Assembly: GCF_003696315.1 (NCBI RefSeq)
Contig: NZ_RFFN01000001.1
Location: 836,569-900,568 of the forward strand
Direction of reading: 5' to 3'
Source of the DNA: Pseudomonas songnenensis
GTDB lineage: Bacteria > Pseudomonadota > Gammaproteobacteria > Pseudomonadales > Pseudomonadaceae
DNA length: 64,000 nt
In this document: one piece after another, positions 53,926 through 63,570 of the stretch
Numbering within the stretch: the stretch's first letter is position 1
Layout: the number at the start of each line of letters is the position of its first letter
Made by a program: the position numbers and the translations under genes
Notes under the pieces: generated by a model
Database searches by the model: none
Seen by the model: the letters and a program-made list of their open reading frames with translations, nothing else
What the model was told of the DNA's origin: nothing

Positions 53926-55320
53926 CTACTCGGCCGGAGTGGCGGTACTGTCGCCTGGAGCCCGGCGGCGACGTCCGCCGCGGCGGCGCTTCTTCGCTCC
54001 GCCGTTATCGTCTTTGTTGCTGAGTCCGCGAATCATGTTGCGCCGCTCGCTTTCACTGGCTTCCTGGTAGTCGGTCCACCAGTCGCCCAGTCCGCCGGTC
54101 TGCTCGCCGGCGCTCTCTCGTAGCAGGAGGAAGTCGTAACCGGCTCGGAAACGCGGATTCTCCAGCAGCTGGTCGGCACGCCGGCCCTGGCGACGCGGCA
54201 GACGCTCCTGCATGTCCCAGATCTCGCGCATGGGCATGGTGAAACGTTTCGGGATCGCGGTGCGCTGGCACTGTTCCCAGATGATGTCGTGCGCGGCTTC
54301 CTGCATCGCCGGAATCGGCGGCATGCCGCGGTTCTGCAGCTCCAGCACGCGTGCCGGGAGGGCAGGCCAGAGCAGGGCGGCGAAAAGAAACGCAGGGGTT
54401 ACCGGCTTGCCCTGCTGGATCCGCAGGTCGGTATTGGCCAGGGCGTTGCGGATCAGCGTGCCGGCGTACTCCGGGTCGCGCTCCAGTGCCGCAGCGCTCG
54501 CCGGGAACAGCGGGGCGAAGAGATCATATTCGAGCAGCAGCTCGAAGGTACGCTCGGCCTTGCCGCCGAGAAACAGCTTGAGCACTTCGTCGAACAGACG
54601 GGCCGAGGGAATGCCGTCGAGCAGGTCGGCCAGATCGACGATGGGTTCGGCGCTGTGTCGCTCGATTTCGAAATCGAGCTTGGCGGCGAAGCGCACCGCA
54701 CGCAGCATGCGCACCGGGTCTTCCTGGTAGCGCTGCTCGGGATCGCCGATCAGACGGATCAGGCGATTACGGATGTCGTGCACGCCGCGGGTGTGATCGA
54801 GGATGCGCTCGGTGGTCGGATCGTAGTACAGCGCGTTGATGGTGAAGTCGCGACGCTGCGCATCGTCCTCGAGGGTGCCGTAGATGTTGTCGCGCAGGAT
54901 GCGCCCGCTCTCGTTGCGCGAGGCCAGATGGCTGGCGTCATCGTCATCCTCTTCAGGATGATTGGCGCGGAAGGTGGCAACCTCGATGATTTCGCGGCCG
55001 AAATGCACATGCACCAGCTTGAATCGTCGGCCGATCACCCGCGCGTTGCGGAACTCGGCGCGCACCTGCTCGGGCGTCGCGCTGGTGGCGACGTCGTAAT
55101 CCTTGGGGTTCAACTGCAGCAGTAGATCGCGCACGCAACCGCCCACCACATAAGCCTCGTAACCTGCCTGCTGCAGGCGCTCGACCACGCTCACCGCGTA
55201 ACGGCTGATCTCGTTGCGATGCAGGGAATGCTGCCGGCTGGACAGAATTTCAGGTGTGCGGCGGGGATGCGGGATACGGCGCAGAGGAAGACGAAAAGAC
55301 TGGAACAGCTTTTTCAGCAT
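53926..55320 (-). CDS. pcnB: Poly(A) polymerase I
   Basis: A 464-residue class II nucleotidyltransferase that adds poly(A) tails and promotes RNA decay. The catalytic head has [29 protein letters not shown] with DxD, followed by [12 protein letters not shown] and [30 protein letters not shown]-like region. The C-terminus is very basic (RRGGRRRRA). The ATG at 55320 gives [15 protein letters not shown]; no good Shine-Dalgarno precedes it, and the frame stays open upstream to 55554, so the start is the weakest point. Confidence 0.93.
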   Translation of the reverse strand: [464 protein letters not shown]

Positions 55321-55554
55321 GGAGGGCAACTGTGTGGCGGAATGACGGGCCGGTGTCGCGAATGGCCGCGAAACCTGCGCGGATTCTAGCACCGAGAGTG
55401 CTGGATGTTGAACGATGCGCGGGGAGGTGTCAAAAAGCATCTTGCGCCGCGTGACAGGGTACTGCCTGGGACGGCAGGCGGAGCGGATGCAGGAGTGCAA
55501 GGTACGCTGCGAGTGCAACGGCTTCGCGGGCGGGTCAGCAAGCCCGGATAGCAC

Positions 55555-55919
55555 AAAGGGGAGCCGAGGCTCCCCTTTGAATTAATGTCGCGTGCTTTAT
55601 TGTTATTAGTCGTTCAGGCGTTGCTGTTCTTGTTGTTCGCCTGTTCTCTTGGGCCGTGGCCTTCGAGAGCGCTCCCATACTGGGAGCTAATAGCAAACGG
55701 ATTTCTTTGGTCGCTGACTTTGCCTTGATCTTCGATCCAACCAGTGCGGGCCCTGCTTGCTGCAGTTTTTATTGTTCTCGGCCTGGTCGTGGGGCGAACC
55801 CCGTGGCAAGTCCTCTCCAAAAGAATCAGTTAGCTGCGCCTCCGCCTTCTTGTCGTTATTTTGCTGGAGCCGTTACGTCTTGTTCTTGTTATGGGAGCTG
55901 CTTGTTATTGTTGTTGTGC
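55555..55919 (-). ncRNA. crcZ: CrcZ, Crc/Hfq-sequestering sRNA
   Basis: It lies between cbrB and pcnB, the known position of crcZ in Pseudomonas. The transcript (about 365 bases) begins GCACAACAACAATAACAAG (55919-55901) and contains several CA-motifs: AACAACAATAACAA at the 5' end, CATAACAAGAACAAGAC (about 55890-55874), GAACAATAAAAA (about 55780-55765), GAACAACAAGAACA (about 55642-55627) and AATAACAATAAAG (about 55610-55598). It ends in the hairpin AAAGGGGAGCC/GGCTCCCCTTT (55555-55578). The RNA titrates Hfq/Crc and so relieves carbon catabolite repression. A sigma-54 promoter lies at 55930-55944. Exact ends are inferred. The region is much lower in GC than the neighbours. Confidence 0.88.
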
Positions 55920-55929
55920 CACTTAGAAA

Positions 55930-55944
55930 GCATTTGCTGTGCCA
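55930..55944 (-). promoter_or_regulatory. Sigma-54 promoter of crcZ
   Basis: On the minus strand TGGCAC-AGCAA-ATGC (55944-55930): GG and GC are ten bases apart as required, with one deviation (ATGC for TTGC). It places the start of transcription at about 55918-55919. Confidence 0.85.
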
Positions 55945-56003
55945 GTTTTAAAAAATCGTTATTTATCAGCTGGTTAGCTATTTAGGTCGGTGGGGCGGAC
56001 AAG

Positions 56004-56041
56004 AAAAAACCGGGAGAACGTTACCGTTGCTCCCGGTTTTT
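56004..56041 (-). terminator. Terminator of cbrB
   Basis: AAAAACCGGGAG (56005-56016) pairs with CTCCCGGTTTTT (56030-56041) around a 13-base loop; U run on the minus strand. It separates the cbrB transcript from crcZ. Confidence 0.85.
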
Positions 56042-56068
56042 GTTACGAATCATGCGGCTGCGGTAACA
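56041..56068. promoter_or_regulatory. Probable CbrB binding site upstream of crcZ
   Basis: TGTTAC (56041-56046), 16 bases, GTAACA (56063-56068). From memory, TGTTAC/GTAACA half-sites are the CbrB recognition elements in P. putida. It lies about 100 bases upstream of the crcZ sigma-54 promoter, just past the cbrB stop; a further GTTAC half-site sits in the terminator loop (about 56020-56024). Confidence 0.7.
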
Positions 56069-56070
56069 AA

Positions 56071-57483
56071 CTACCCAGCGGCGCTACTCGACTTGCGCCG
56101 CGGAATGCCCAGGCGTTGACGGCGTTCCCACAGGCACTTGCGGCTGATGCCCAGCTTGCGAGCCAGCTCGGTTTCGGTCATGTGGTCCTGATGCTCGAGC
56201 ACGAAGTGCTGGAAATAGTCCTCCAGCGAAAGATCCTCGGTCGGCTCATTGCTGCTGGCGATACCGCGGATGCTGCCGAGCGGCTCGTCGAAGTCATCGT
56301 CCAGCTCATCCAGCTCGATATCGATGCCCAGCAGCTCGGCATCGATCTCCGGGCTTTCACTCAGGATTGCGGCGCGTTCGATGGCGTTTTCCAGTTCGCG
56401 CACGTTGCCAGGCCATGAGTAGTGACGGATGGCCTGTTCGGCGTCACGGGAAAAATGCATGTCGTCGCTGCTCATGCGTTCACCCTGGCGGGCGAGGAAT
56501 GCTTTGGCGATCTCCAGCACGTCACTGCCGCGTTCGCGCAGCGGGGGTAGCTTGAGTGCGATGACGTGCAGCCGGTAGTAAAGGTCTTCACGGAACTGCC
56601 CGGTCTTGGCCAGGGTTTTCAGGTCGCGGTGAGTGGCAGCAATCAGGCGCACATCGACCTTCTGCGATTGCACCGAGCCAACCCGGCGGATCTCGCCTTC
56701 CTGCAGAACCCGGAGCAGACGTGCCTGTGCTTCCAGGGGCAGTTCGCCGATTTCGTCGAGAAACAGCGTGCCGCCGTCGGCAGCCTCGACCAGGCCGGCG
56801 CGTCCTGCGCTGGCGCCTGTGAACGCGCCTTTTTCATGGCCGAACAGTTCGGATTCGATCAGCGTTTCCGGAATGGCGGCGCAGTTCACCGAGATCATTG
56901 GCGCCTTGGCGCGTCGCGAAAGGTTGTGTAGTGCACGGGCGACCAGTTCCTTTCCGGTGCCCGATTCGCCCTGGATCAGCACGTTGGAATCGGTGGGCGC
57001 GACCTTGCGGATCTTGCCGAACAGGTCCTGCATGGGCGCGCAGTGGCCAATGATGCCGATGTCGTCCCGCCCCGTGTCGCCTGCTGCGGCACTTGCGTTG
57101 CGCGCAGGCTGGGCCTGCACGGCTGCACTTTGCTGATGGTCGTTGAGAATGCGTGCGACGGTCTGCAGCATCTCGTCGTGATCGAAAGGTTTGGCGATGT
57201 AGTCGACCGCGCCCATCTTCATCGAGTCCACGGCCGAGCGCAGACTGGCGTAGCTGGTCATGATCAGTACCGGCGTGCCTTCGGCGAGCTTGATGAGTTC
57301 CGTACCGGGCGCACCGGGCAGCCTCAGGTCGCTGACGACGAGGTCGAAGCCCGGGATGCTGTAGCGCTCCTGTGCCTCCTGCACCGAGCCGGCTTCGCTG
57401 ACCTCGTACTGGTTGCGTTCGAGAAGGCGTCGCAGGGCAGAGCGGATGATGGTTTCGTCTTCGACGATCAGAATGTGTGACAT
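56071..57483 (-). CDS. cbrB: NtrC-family response regulator CbrB
   Basis: A 470-residue sigma-54 activator. Receiver domain (1-120) with phospho-Asp in [17 protein letters not shown] domain with [21 protein letters not shown] in [12 protein letters not shown] (contacts sigma-54) and [25 protein letters not shown]-terminal Fis-type HTH ([28 protein letters not shown]). It controls use of carbon and nitrogen sources, in part through crcZ directly downstream. CbrA is its kinase. Confidence 0.97.
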   Translation of the reverse strand: MSHILIVEDETIIRSALRRLLERNQYEVSEAGSVQEAQERYSIPGFDLVVSDLRLPGAPGTELIKLAEGTPVLIMTSYASLRSAVDSMKMGAVDYIAKPFDHDEMLQTVARILNDHQQSAAVQAQPARNASAAAGDTGRDDIGIIGHCAPMQDLFGKIRKVAPTDSNVLIQGESGTGKELVARALHNLSRRAKAPMISVNCAAIPETLIESELFGHEKGAFTGASAGRAGLVEAADGGTLFLDEIGELPLEAQARLLRVLQEGEIRRVGSVQSQKVDVRLIAATHRDLKTLAKTGQFREDLYYRLHVIALKLPPLRERGSDVLEIAKAFLARQGERMSSDDMHFSRDAEQAIRHYSWPGNVRELENAIERAAILSESPEIDAELLGIDIELDELDDDFDEPLGSIRGIASSNEPTEDLSLEDYFQHFVLEHQDHMTETELARKLGISRKCLWERRQRLGIPRRKSSSAAG

Positions 57484-57544
57484 CAGTACTCTCTCGACGG
57501 TCTGGAGGCAGCGCCGGCACAGGGCCGGTACGGCAGTCGCCTCT

Positions 57545-60499
57545 TCAACTTACGGCATGGGACGCTTCGACATGCCGCGGCAGGGTGATGCGAAAACGGG
57601 TGCCGCGCTGTGTTTCCGGGTCGGCCGGGCTGTCGATATCAATCTGGCCATAATGCTCTTCAATGATCGAATAGACCAGCGCAAGGCCCAGGCCAGTGCC
57701 TTCACCTGGATCCTTGGTGGTGAAGAACGGCTCGAACAGGCGGTCCTGAATGTCCTTGGGAATGCCGCTGCCCTCGTCTTCCACCGTCAGGTACACGGTC
57801 TGCTCGGCAACTTCGCTGCTGATGCGGATCACGCCCCCTTGCGGCGACGCGTCGCGGGCATTGGACAGCAGGTTGATCAGCACCTGGGCGAGGCGTTGCG
57901 GGTCGCCCTCGGCGAAATGCGTCGGATCGCAGATATTGATGAACCGTACCTCGGTGCGATTGCGGTTGAGCGAGAGCAGGCCGATGGCGTCCTGCGTCAC
58001 CTGCGCCAGGCTAACGGGATAGAGCTGGTGCTGTCGCTCGCCGGCATGGGCGAAGCTCATCAGCGATTGCACGATGCGCGATACGCGTTTGGTCTGCTCG
58101 ATGATCTGGCCGCTGATCTCGACGATCTCGCCGTCGCCTTCGCGTTCGTCTCGCAGGTTCTGCGCCAGACAGGCGATGCCGGTAATGGGGTTGCCAATCT
58201 CGTGCGCCACCCCGGCCGCCAGGCGGCCGATGCTGGCCAGGCGCTCGGAGTGCACCAGGCGGTCTTCCAGCTGCTGGGTTTCGGTCAGGTCTTCGACCAG
58301 TAACACCAGGCCGCTGTTGCCTGGGGCCAGCGGCTCGGCGATGGCCGCCTTGTGCAGGTTAAGGCAGCGGCGATGGCCGTTGTGCGCCAGGCGCTGCTTG
58401 TGCAGGTGCTCGTCGGCTTGCTCGATGAAGTCGCTGAGCAGGCTGCGCCAGGGTTCGGCAATGGTCGACAGGCGCGAGCCCACGACCTGCAGCGCAGGTA
58501 TTTCGGTGAGTTCCTCGAGTGCGCGGTTCCACATGAGGATTTCCTGATCCTTGGCCAGCGAGCAGACGCCCATCGGCAGCTCCTGCAAGGTCTGCCGGTG
58601 ATAGCGGCGCAGCGCGTCGAGCTCGGCGGCCAGGCCGGTCAGGCGCGAGTGGTACTCCTCGAGACGGCTCTCGATGAAGTGGATGTCCTCGGTGATGTAG
58701 CCCTCGGCGCCGTTCTTGTACGGCAGGAAGTTCTCGACGATGTCCTGGGCCACGCTGGGGCCCATCAGGCCCGACAGGTTGGCTTCGATGCGGTCACGTA
58801 GACGGCGCAGTGCATAGGGGCGGTGCTCGTCGAAGGGCAGTTGCAGATCGCGCAGCGCCTGCTCCACTTCGCGCTGGGCGGTCTTGGCCCCCAACGGTTT
58901 GGCCAGCTGGGTGGCAAATTCCTGCGGTGAGGCCGCCATCAGCTCGCGCCGTTGCGGGCGCCGCACGTTTTCCACTGCGCAGGCTTCGGCGGCGCTCTGC
59001 TCCTCGGGACTGGTTTCGGTGAAGATCGAGAACAGCGAAAACGCCAGCACGTTGACCGCCAGCGAGGCGATCGCTGCGAGGTGCCAGCTGGTGTCATCCA
59101 GCACATAGACGACGTTGAACAGCGGTATATAAAAGCCATCCAGGTTGCCCACCAGCGGCAACAGCATGGTCACCACCCAGACGCCGATGCCACCCAGCAG
59201 GCCGGCGATGTAGCCGCGGCGGTTGGCAGTCGGCCAGTAGAGCACCGACAGCACGCCGGGGAGGAACTGCAGGGTGGCGACGAAGGCAACGATGCCGAGG
59301 TTGGACAGGTCCTGCTCGGCGCCCAGCAGCAGGTAGAAACCGTAGCCGGCCATGATGATCGCGAAGATCAGGCTGCGCCGCGTCCACTTCAGCCAGCGGT
59401 AGATGTTGCCCTCACTGGACGGTTGATAGAGCGGCAACACCAGATGGTTGAGCGCCATGCCGGACAGCGCCAGCGTGCTGACGATGATCAGCCCGCTGGA
59501 TGCCGACAGTCCGCCGACAAAAGCCAGCAGCGCGAGGGTCTCGCTCTGTGCGGCGAGCCCCAGGCCAAGGGTGAAGTATTCTGGGTTGGTGCTCACACCC
59601 AGCTTCAGTCCGGCCCAGAGAATCAGCGGCACGGCCAGGCTCATCAGTAGCAGGTACAGCGGCAACCCCCAGCTGGCGCTGACCAGTCCGCGTGGGTTGA
59701 GGTTCTCGGTAAAGGTCATGTGGTACATGTGCGGCATCACGATCGCCGAGGCGAAGAACACCAGCAGAAGCGTACGCCAGGGGCCTTCCTGCAGCGGCGT
59801 GTGCAGCGCCTGCAGCGCCGACTGGTTCTGCAGCAGCCAGATCTCCAGCTGATGCGGGCCGCCGAATACGACATACAGGGCGTAAAGGCCGATGGCACCG
59901 AAGGTCACCAGCTTGACGATCGATTCGAAGGCGATGGCGAACACCAGGCCTTCGTGCTTTTCCCGCGTGGCGATGTGGCGGGCACCGAAGAGGATGGTGA
60001 ACAGCATGATCATCAGGCAGTAGCCCAGCGCCACACGCTCCTGCAGCGGCTCCAGAGTGAGGATGCCGATGGCATCGGCCACCGCCTGGATCTGCAGCGC
60101 CAGCAGCGGCAACATGCCGATCAGCATGACGATGGTGGTCAGCGCGCCGCTCCAGGTGCTGCGGAAACGGAAGGCGACCAGATCAGCCAGCGATGACAGC
60201 TGATAGGTGCGGGTGATGCGCAGGATCGGGTAGAGCAGCACCGGTGCCAGCAGAAAGGCGCCGCAGACGCCCAGATAGGTGGCGAGAAAGCCGTAACCGT
60301 ACTGATAGGCCAGGCCCACGGTGCCATAGAAGGCCCAGGCGCTGGCGTAGACCCCGAGCGAGAGGGTGTAGGTCAGCGGGTGGCGGATGATCCAGCGCGG
60401 AATCAGGCCGCGTTCGCTGACCCAGGCGACGCCGAACAGCATGAACAGGTAGGCGGCGCTGATCAGGATCAGGTGGCTCAGGCTAAAGCTCGTCTGCAT
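57545..60499 (-). CDS. cbrA: Sensor histidine kinase CbrA with transporter domain
   Basis: A 984-residue hybrid. An N-terminal sodium/solute-symporter-like (SLC5) domain with about 13 membrane helices (residues 1-490) is followed by a STAC-like linker, a PAS region ([22 protein letters not shown]), HisKA with the phospho-His in [21 protein letters not shown], and HATPase ([52 protein letters not shown]). The start is the ATG at 60499; a GTG one codon upstream is also possible. It overlaps cbrX by 17 bases. Confidence 0.96.
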   Translation of the reverse strand: MQTSFSLSHLILISAAYLFMLFGVAWVSERGLIPRWIIRHPLTYTLSLGVYASAWAFYGTVGLAYQYGYGFLATYLGVCGAFLLAPVLLYPILRITRTYQLSSLADLVAFRFRSTWSGALTTIVMLIGMLPLLALQIQAVADAIGILTLEPLQERVALGYCLMIMLFTILFGARHIATREKHEGLVFAIAFESIVKLVTFGAIGLYALYVVFGGPHQLEIWLLQNQSALQALHTPLQEGPWRTLLLVFFASAIVMPHMYHMTFTENLNPRGLVSASWGLPLYLLLMSLAVPLILWAGLKLGVSTNPEYFTLGLGLAAQSETLALLAFVGGLSASSGLIIVSTLALSGMALNHLVLPLYQPSSEGNIYRWLKWTRRSLIFAIIMAGYGFYLLLGAEQDLSNLGIVAFVATLQFLPGVLSVLYWPTANRRGYIAGLLGGIGVWVVTMLLPLVGNLDGFYIPLFNVVYVLDDTSWHLAAIASLAVNVLAFSLFSIFTETSPEEQSAAEACAVENVRRPQRRELMAASPQEFATQLAKPLGAKTAQREVEQALRDLQLPFDEHRPYALRRLRDRIEANLSGLMGPSVAQDIVENFLPYKNGAEGYITEDIHFIESRLEEYHSRLTGLAAELDALRRYHRQTLQELPMGVCSLAKDQEILMWNRALEELTEIPALQVVGSRLSTIAEPWRSLLSDFIEQADEHLHKQRLAHNGHRRCLNLHKAAIAEPLAPGNSGLVLLVEDLTETQQLEDRLVHSERLASIGRLAAGVAHEIGNPITGIACLAQNLRDEREGDGEIVEISGQIIEQTKRVSRIVQSLMSFAHAGERQHQLYPVSLAQVTQDAIGLLSLNRNRTEVRFINICDPTHFAEGDPQRLAQVLINLLSNARDASPQGGVIRISSEVAEQTVYLTVEDEGSGIPKDIQDRLFEPFFTTKDPGEGTGLGLALVYSIIEEHYGQIDIDSPADPETQRGTRFRITLPRHVEASHAVS

Positions 60500-60659
60500 C
60501 ACGCTGGCTCTGGAGAATAAAGGTCACCACGATCAGGATCAGCCACAGCACGTAGGGCCGATACCAGGCACCGTTGGGGTCGATCCACCAGTCCATGATG
60601 GCGGGGGAGAACAGATAGATCCCCACTACCAGGAGCAGCACCAGTCGGTAGATATACAT
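60483..60659 (-). CDS. cbrX: Small membrane protein CbrX, coupled to cbrA
   Basis: A 58-residue protein with two hydrophobic helices (IYRLVLLLVVGIYLFSPAIM and YVLWLILIVVTFILQ) joined by DWWIDPNGAWYRP, a periplasmic loop. Small proteins of this kind stand before cbrA in Pseudomonas (cbrX in P. putida) and overlap it by a few bases, implying coupled translation. The ATG at 60659 begins MYIYRL; upstream bases are weakly purine-rich. Molecular role unknown. Confidence 0.8.
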   Translation of the reverse strand: MYIYRLVLLLVVGIYLFSPAIMDWWIDPNGAWYRPYVLWLILIVVTFILQSQRDADEL

Positions 60660-60765
60660 GCCGGGTCTCGTGTCGGAAGTGAGGCGATGGTAGAGCAGCG
60701 GCACGTTGCAAGCCACCAGCGGAGGGTAAAACGGCCTTGTGTGCCGCCTTGTTGCTTCCGACGAC

Positions 60766-61671
60766 TCAGCGCAGCTGCGCTTCCGCCAGTGTCCGGGTGC
60801 GCGGGATGCGATCGGCGTTCCAGTGCCTTGTCGCCCAGGTGAGGATTTCGCCCGGTAGGGCGTCGCTCAGCGCCTCTGCAGGCTGCTGGCCCAGCGCGCG
60901 TAATGCTCGCAGCAGCAGCGGACTGGCCTCGTGGGGCTGCAATGGCGGCGAACGGTAGCTTTTGCCCAGCTTGTGCCCATCGGGCTGGATGATCAGCGGC
61001 AGGTGCAGATAGCGCGGCTGCGGCACGCCGAGCACTTCCTGCAGGTAGAGCTGGCGCGGCGTGGAGTCGAGCAGATCGGCACCGCGCACGACGTCGGTTA
61101 CCCCCTGCCAGGCGTCATCCAGCACCACCGCCAGTTGGTAGGCGATCAAACCGTCGCGGCGACGGATCACGAAGTCACCGACCTCGCGCCCCAGGTGCTG
61201 GCGGAATTCGCCCTGCACACGGTCGGTGAAGCCGTATTCGCGTTCAGGTACGCGCAGGCGGATGGCGGCATCGTCGAGGCCGTTCGCGGCCGTGCGGCAA
61301 AATCCCGGGTAGGGGCCCGGATAGCCTTCGAGCTGCTTGCGCGAGCAGGTACAGGCGTACGCCAGGCCTTCGTCCAGCAGGCGTTCGATGGCGGCGCCGT
61401 AGGCGGCCTGACGCTCGCTCTGGCGCAACATCTCGCCGTCCCATTCGAAGCCGTAGCTCGACAGCGTATCGACGATTGCCTTCTGCGCGCCGGGCATTTC
61501 CCGCGGTGGGTCGATGTCCTCCATGCGCAGCAGCCAACGACCGCCGACCGCGCGGGCGTCGAGATAGGAAGCAAGGGCGGCGACCAGTGAGCCGAAGTGC
61601 AGATAGCCGCTGGGCGTCGGGGCAAAACGGCCGACGTAGCGATCGGACTGAGCAGGAGTGGCAGATGGCAT
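60766..61671 (-). CDS. gluQ: Glutamyl-Q tRNA(Asp) synthetase
   Basis: A 301-residue truncated GluRS paralogue (YadB) that attaches glutamate to queuosine 34 of tRNA-Asp, without an anticodon-binding domain. HIGH-like site in RFAPTPSGYLHFGSLVAALASYLDAR, the zinc region CTCSRKQLEGYPGPYPGFC, and the KMSKS-like DGHKLGKSY. The start at 61671 agrees with the family; the upstream extension overlaps the dksA hairpin. Next to dksA, as in many gammaproteobacteria. Confidence 0.94.
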   Translation of the reverse strand: MPSATPAQSDRYVGRFAPTPSGYLHFGSLVAALASYLDARAVGGRWLLRMEDIDPPREMPGAQKAIVDTLSSYGFEWDGEMLRQSERQAAYGAAIERLLDEGLAYACTCSRKQLEGYPGPYPGFCRTAANGLDDAAIRLRVPEREYGFTDRVQGEFRQHLGREVGDFVIRRRDGLIAYQLAVVLDDAWQGVTDVVRGADLLDSTPRQLYLQEVLGVPQPRYLHLPLIIQPDGHKLGKSYRSPPLQPHEASPLLLRALRALGQQPAEALSDALPGEILTWATRHWNADRIPRTRTLAEAQLR

Positions 61672-61732
61672 GGCAGAGCCGGCGCGATCAGGGATGGCGG
61701 GGCGGATGAAGCGAAGCAGAGCGGAAATGAAG

Positions 61733-61752
61733 CGGGGCGCCGAAGCGCCCCG
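61733..61752 (-). terminator. Hairpin after dksA
   Basis: CGGGGCGC (61733-61740), loop CGAA, GCGCCCCG (61745-61752); eight bases past the dksA stop on the minus strand, with a poor U run. Confidence 0.55.
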
Positions 61753-61759
61753 TCCGGGA

Positions 61760-62206
61760 TCAGGAACCGATCTGCTTTTCCTTGATCTCCGCCAGCGTCT
61801 TGCAGTCGATGCAGAGCGTAGCGGTGGGGCGGGCTTCCAGTCGGCGGATACCGATCTCGACGCCACAGGAATCGCACCAGCCGTATTCGTTGTCTTCGAT
61901 CAGCTGCAGCGTTTCGTCGATCTTCTTGATCAGCTTGCGCTCGCGGTCGCGGGCGCGCAGTTCCAGGCTGAACTCTTCTTCCTGACTGGCGCGGTCGGCC
62001 GGGTCAGGGAAATTGGCAGCCTCGTCCTGCATGTGGTGCACGGTGCGATCGACCTCTTCCATCAGCTCCTGTTTCCACTTGTTCAGGATGCCAGTGAAAT
62101 GGGCGCGCATCTTGTCGCTCATGTATTCCTCGCCCTTGCTTTCCTTATAGGGCTCGAAGGCGCGAATCAGTTGCTTGCTCGACGGTGTTTCTTTGGTAAT
62201 GGGCAT
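61760..62206 (-). CDS. dksA: RNA polymerase-binding transcription factor DksA
   Basis: A 148-residue factor that with ppGpp resets promoter use in the stringent response. Long coiled coil (about 35-108) whose tip holds [12 protein letters not shown] (the catalytic Asp residues), then the zinc finger CDSCGVEIG...CIDCKTLAE with all four Cys, distinguishing it from the Cys-poor DksA2 of Pseudomonas. Starts [22 protein letters not shown]. Confidence 0.97.
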   Translation of the reverse strand: MPITKETPSSKQLIRAFEPYKESKGEEYMSDKMRAHFTGILNKWKQELMEEVDRTVHHMQDEAANFPDPADRASQEEEFSLELRARDRERKLIKKIDETLQLIEDNEYGWCDSCGVEIGIRRLEARPTATLCIDCKTLAEIKEKQIGS

Positions 62207-62397
62207 GGATGAACGCCTCTCGCTATGTCCATTGCGCAGGATGATTTGTCCCTTGCCGGCCCGTGCCGGCCCTGCGGCTGCAAGCGGGCGAACTTACCAG
62301 ATCGGATCGGGGTGCGCTACTCCCGAATCCAACAGTAACTGCAGCGGTATCGGGACCTTGGGTAGAATTCACGTTTCGTTCTCAACAGGAAGGTCAG

Positions 62398-63570
62398 ATG
62401 ACCTCGTCATACAGCGCGCGCAGCCGCGCAATCGAACCTTTTCACGTCATGGCGCTTTTGGAGCGGGCGAACCAGCTGCAAGTTCAAGGCCACGACGTTA
62501 TTCATCTGGAAATCGGTGAGCCGGATTTCACTACCGCCGCGCCCATCGTGGCCGCAGGGCAAGCCGCGCTGGCTGCGGGGCACACGCGCTACACGCCTGC
62601 TCGCGGTCTGCCACGGCTGCGCGAAGCGATCGCCGGCTTTTATGCGCAGCGCTATGGATTATCCGTTGACCCCGAACGCATCCTGATTACGCCCGGTGGC
62701 TCCGGCGCATTGCTGCTTGCTGCCAGCCTGCTGGTGGATCCCGGCAAGCACTGGCTGCTCGCCGACCCCGGCTATCCTTGCAACCGGCATTTTCTAAGGC
62801 TGGTGGAAGGTGCTGCGCAACTGGTGCCAGTCGGCCCCGACGTGCGCTACCAGCTGACCCCCGAGCTGGTCGAGCGTTACTGGGACCGTGACAGCGTCGG
62901 TGCGCTGGTCGCGTCGCCAGCCAATCCGACAGGCACGCTGCTGGAGCGTGACGAACTGGCCGGGTTGTCCGCTGCGCTGAAAGCGCGCGGTGGTCATCTG
63001 GTGGTCGATGAGATCTACCACGGACTGACCTACGGCGTGGACGCGGCCAGCGTGCTGGAAGTCGATGATGACGCCTTCGTATTGAACAGCTTCTCCAAGT
63101 ATTTCGGCATGACCGGCTGGCGCCTGGGCTGGCTGGTGGCGCCACCGGCTGCGGTTCCGGAGCTGGAGAAGCTCGCGCAGAACCTCTATATCAGTGCGCC
63201 GAGCATGGCTCAGCACGCGGCCCTGGCCTGTTTCGAGCCCGCAACGCTGGATATTCTCGAGGCGCGCCGTGGCGAGTTCGCCCGCCGGCGCGATTTCCTC
63301 TTGCCGGCCTTGCGCGAGCTGGGCTTCGGTATCGCGGTCGAGCCGCAAGGTGCGTTCTATCTGTACGCCGACATCAGCGCCTTTGGCGGCGATGCCTACG
63401 CGTTCTGTCAGCACATGCTGGAAACGGAGTTTGTCGCGATCACCCCGGGACTGGACTTTGGCCGCTTTCAGGCCGGGCATCACGTGCGCTTCGCCTATAC
63501 CCAGAACCTGCCGCGCCTGCAGCAGGCAGTCGAGCGTATCGCCCGCGGCCTGCGCAGCTGGCAAGCCTGA
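62398..63570 (+). CDS. PLP-dependent aminotransferase, class I/II
   Basis: A 390-residue fold-type I enzyme. PLP lysine in [22 protein letters not shown]; Asp and Tyr in [12 protein letters not shown]; the substrate-binding Arg in the C-terminal [15 protein letters not shown]-terminal [15 protein letters not shown]. Substrate cannot be told; aspartate/aromatic or other 2-oxo acid aminotransferase are possible. AGGAAGG precedes the ATG at 62398. The stop shares one base with the sfsA start. Confidence 0.92.
   Translation: MTSSYSARSRAIEPFHVMALLERANQLQVQGHDVIHLEIGEPDFTTAAPIVAAGQAALAAGHTRYTPARGLPRLREAIAGFYAQRYGLSVDPERILITPGGSGALLLAASLLVDPGKHWLLADPGYPCNRHFLRLVEGAAQLVPVGPDVRYQLTPELVERYWDRDSVGALVASPANPTGTLLERDELAGLSAALKARGGHLVVDEIYHGLTYGVDAASVLEVDDDAFVLNSFSKYFGMTGWRLGWLVAPPAAVPELEKLAQNLYISAPSMAQHAALACFEPATLDILEARRGEFARRRDFLLPALRELGFGIAVEPQGAFYLYADISAFGGDAYAFCQHMLETEFVAITPGLDFGRFQAGHHVRFAYTQNLPRLQQAVERIARGLRSWQA

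Noticed and set aside
55321-55554. An N-terminal extension of pcnB by 78 codons.
   Set aside because: The extension is Arg/Ser/Pro-rich, would include the promoter region, and reaches exactly to the crcZ terminator; the family start MLKKLFQ is favoured although its ribosome-binding site is poor.
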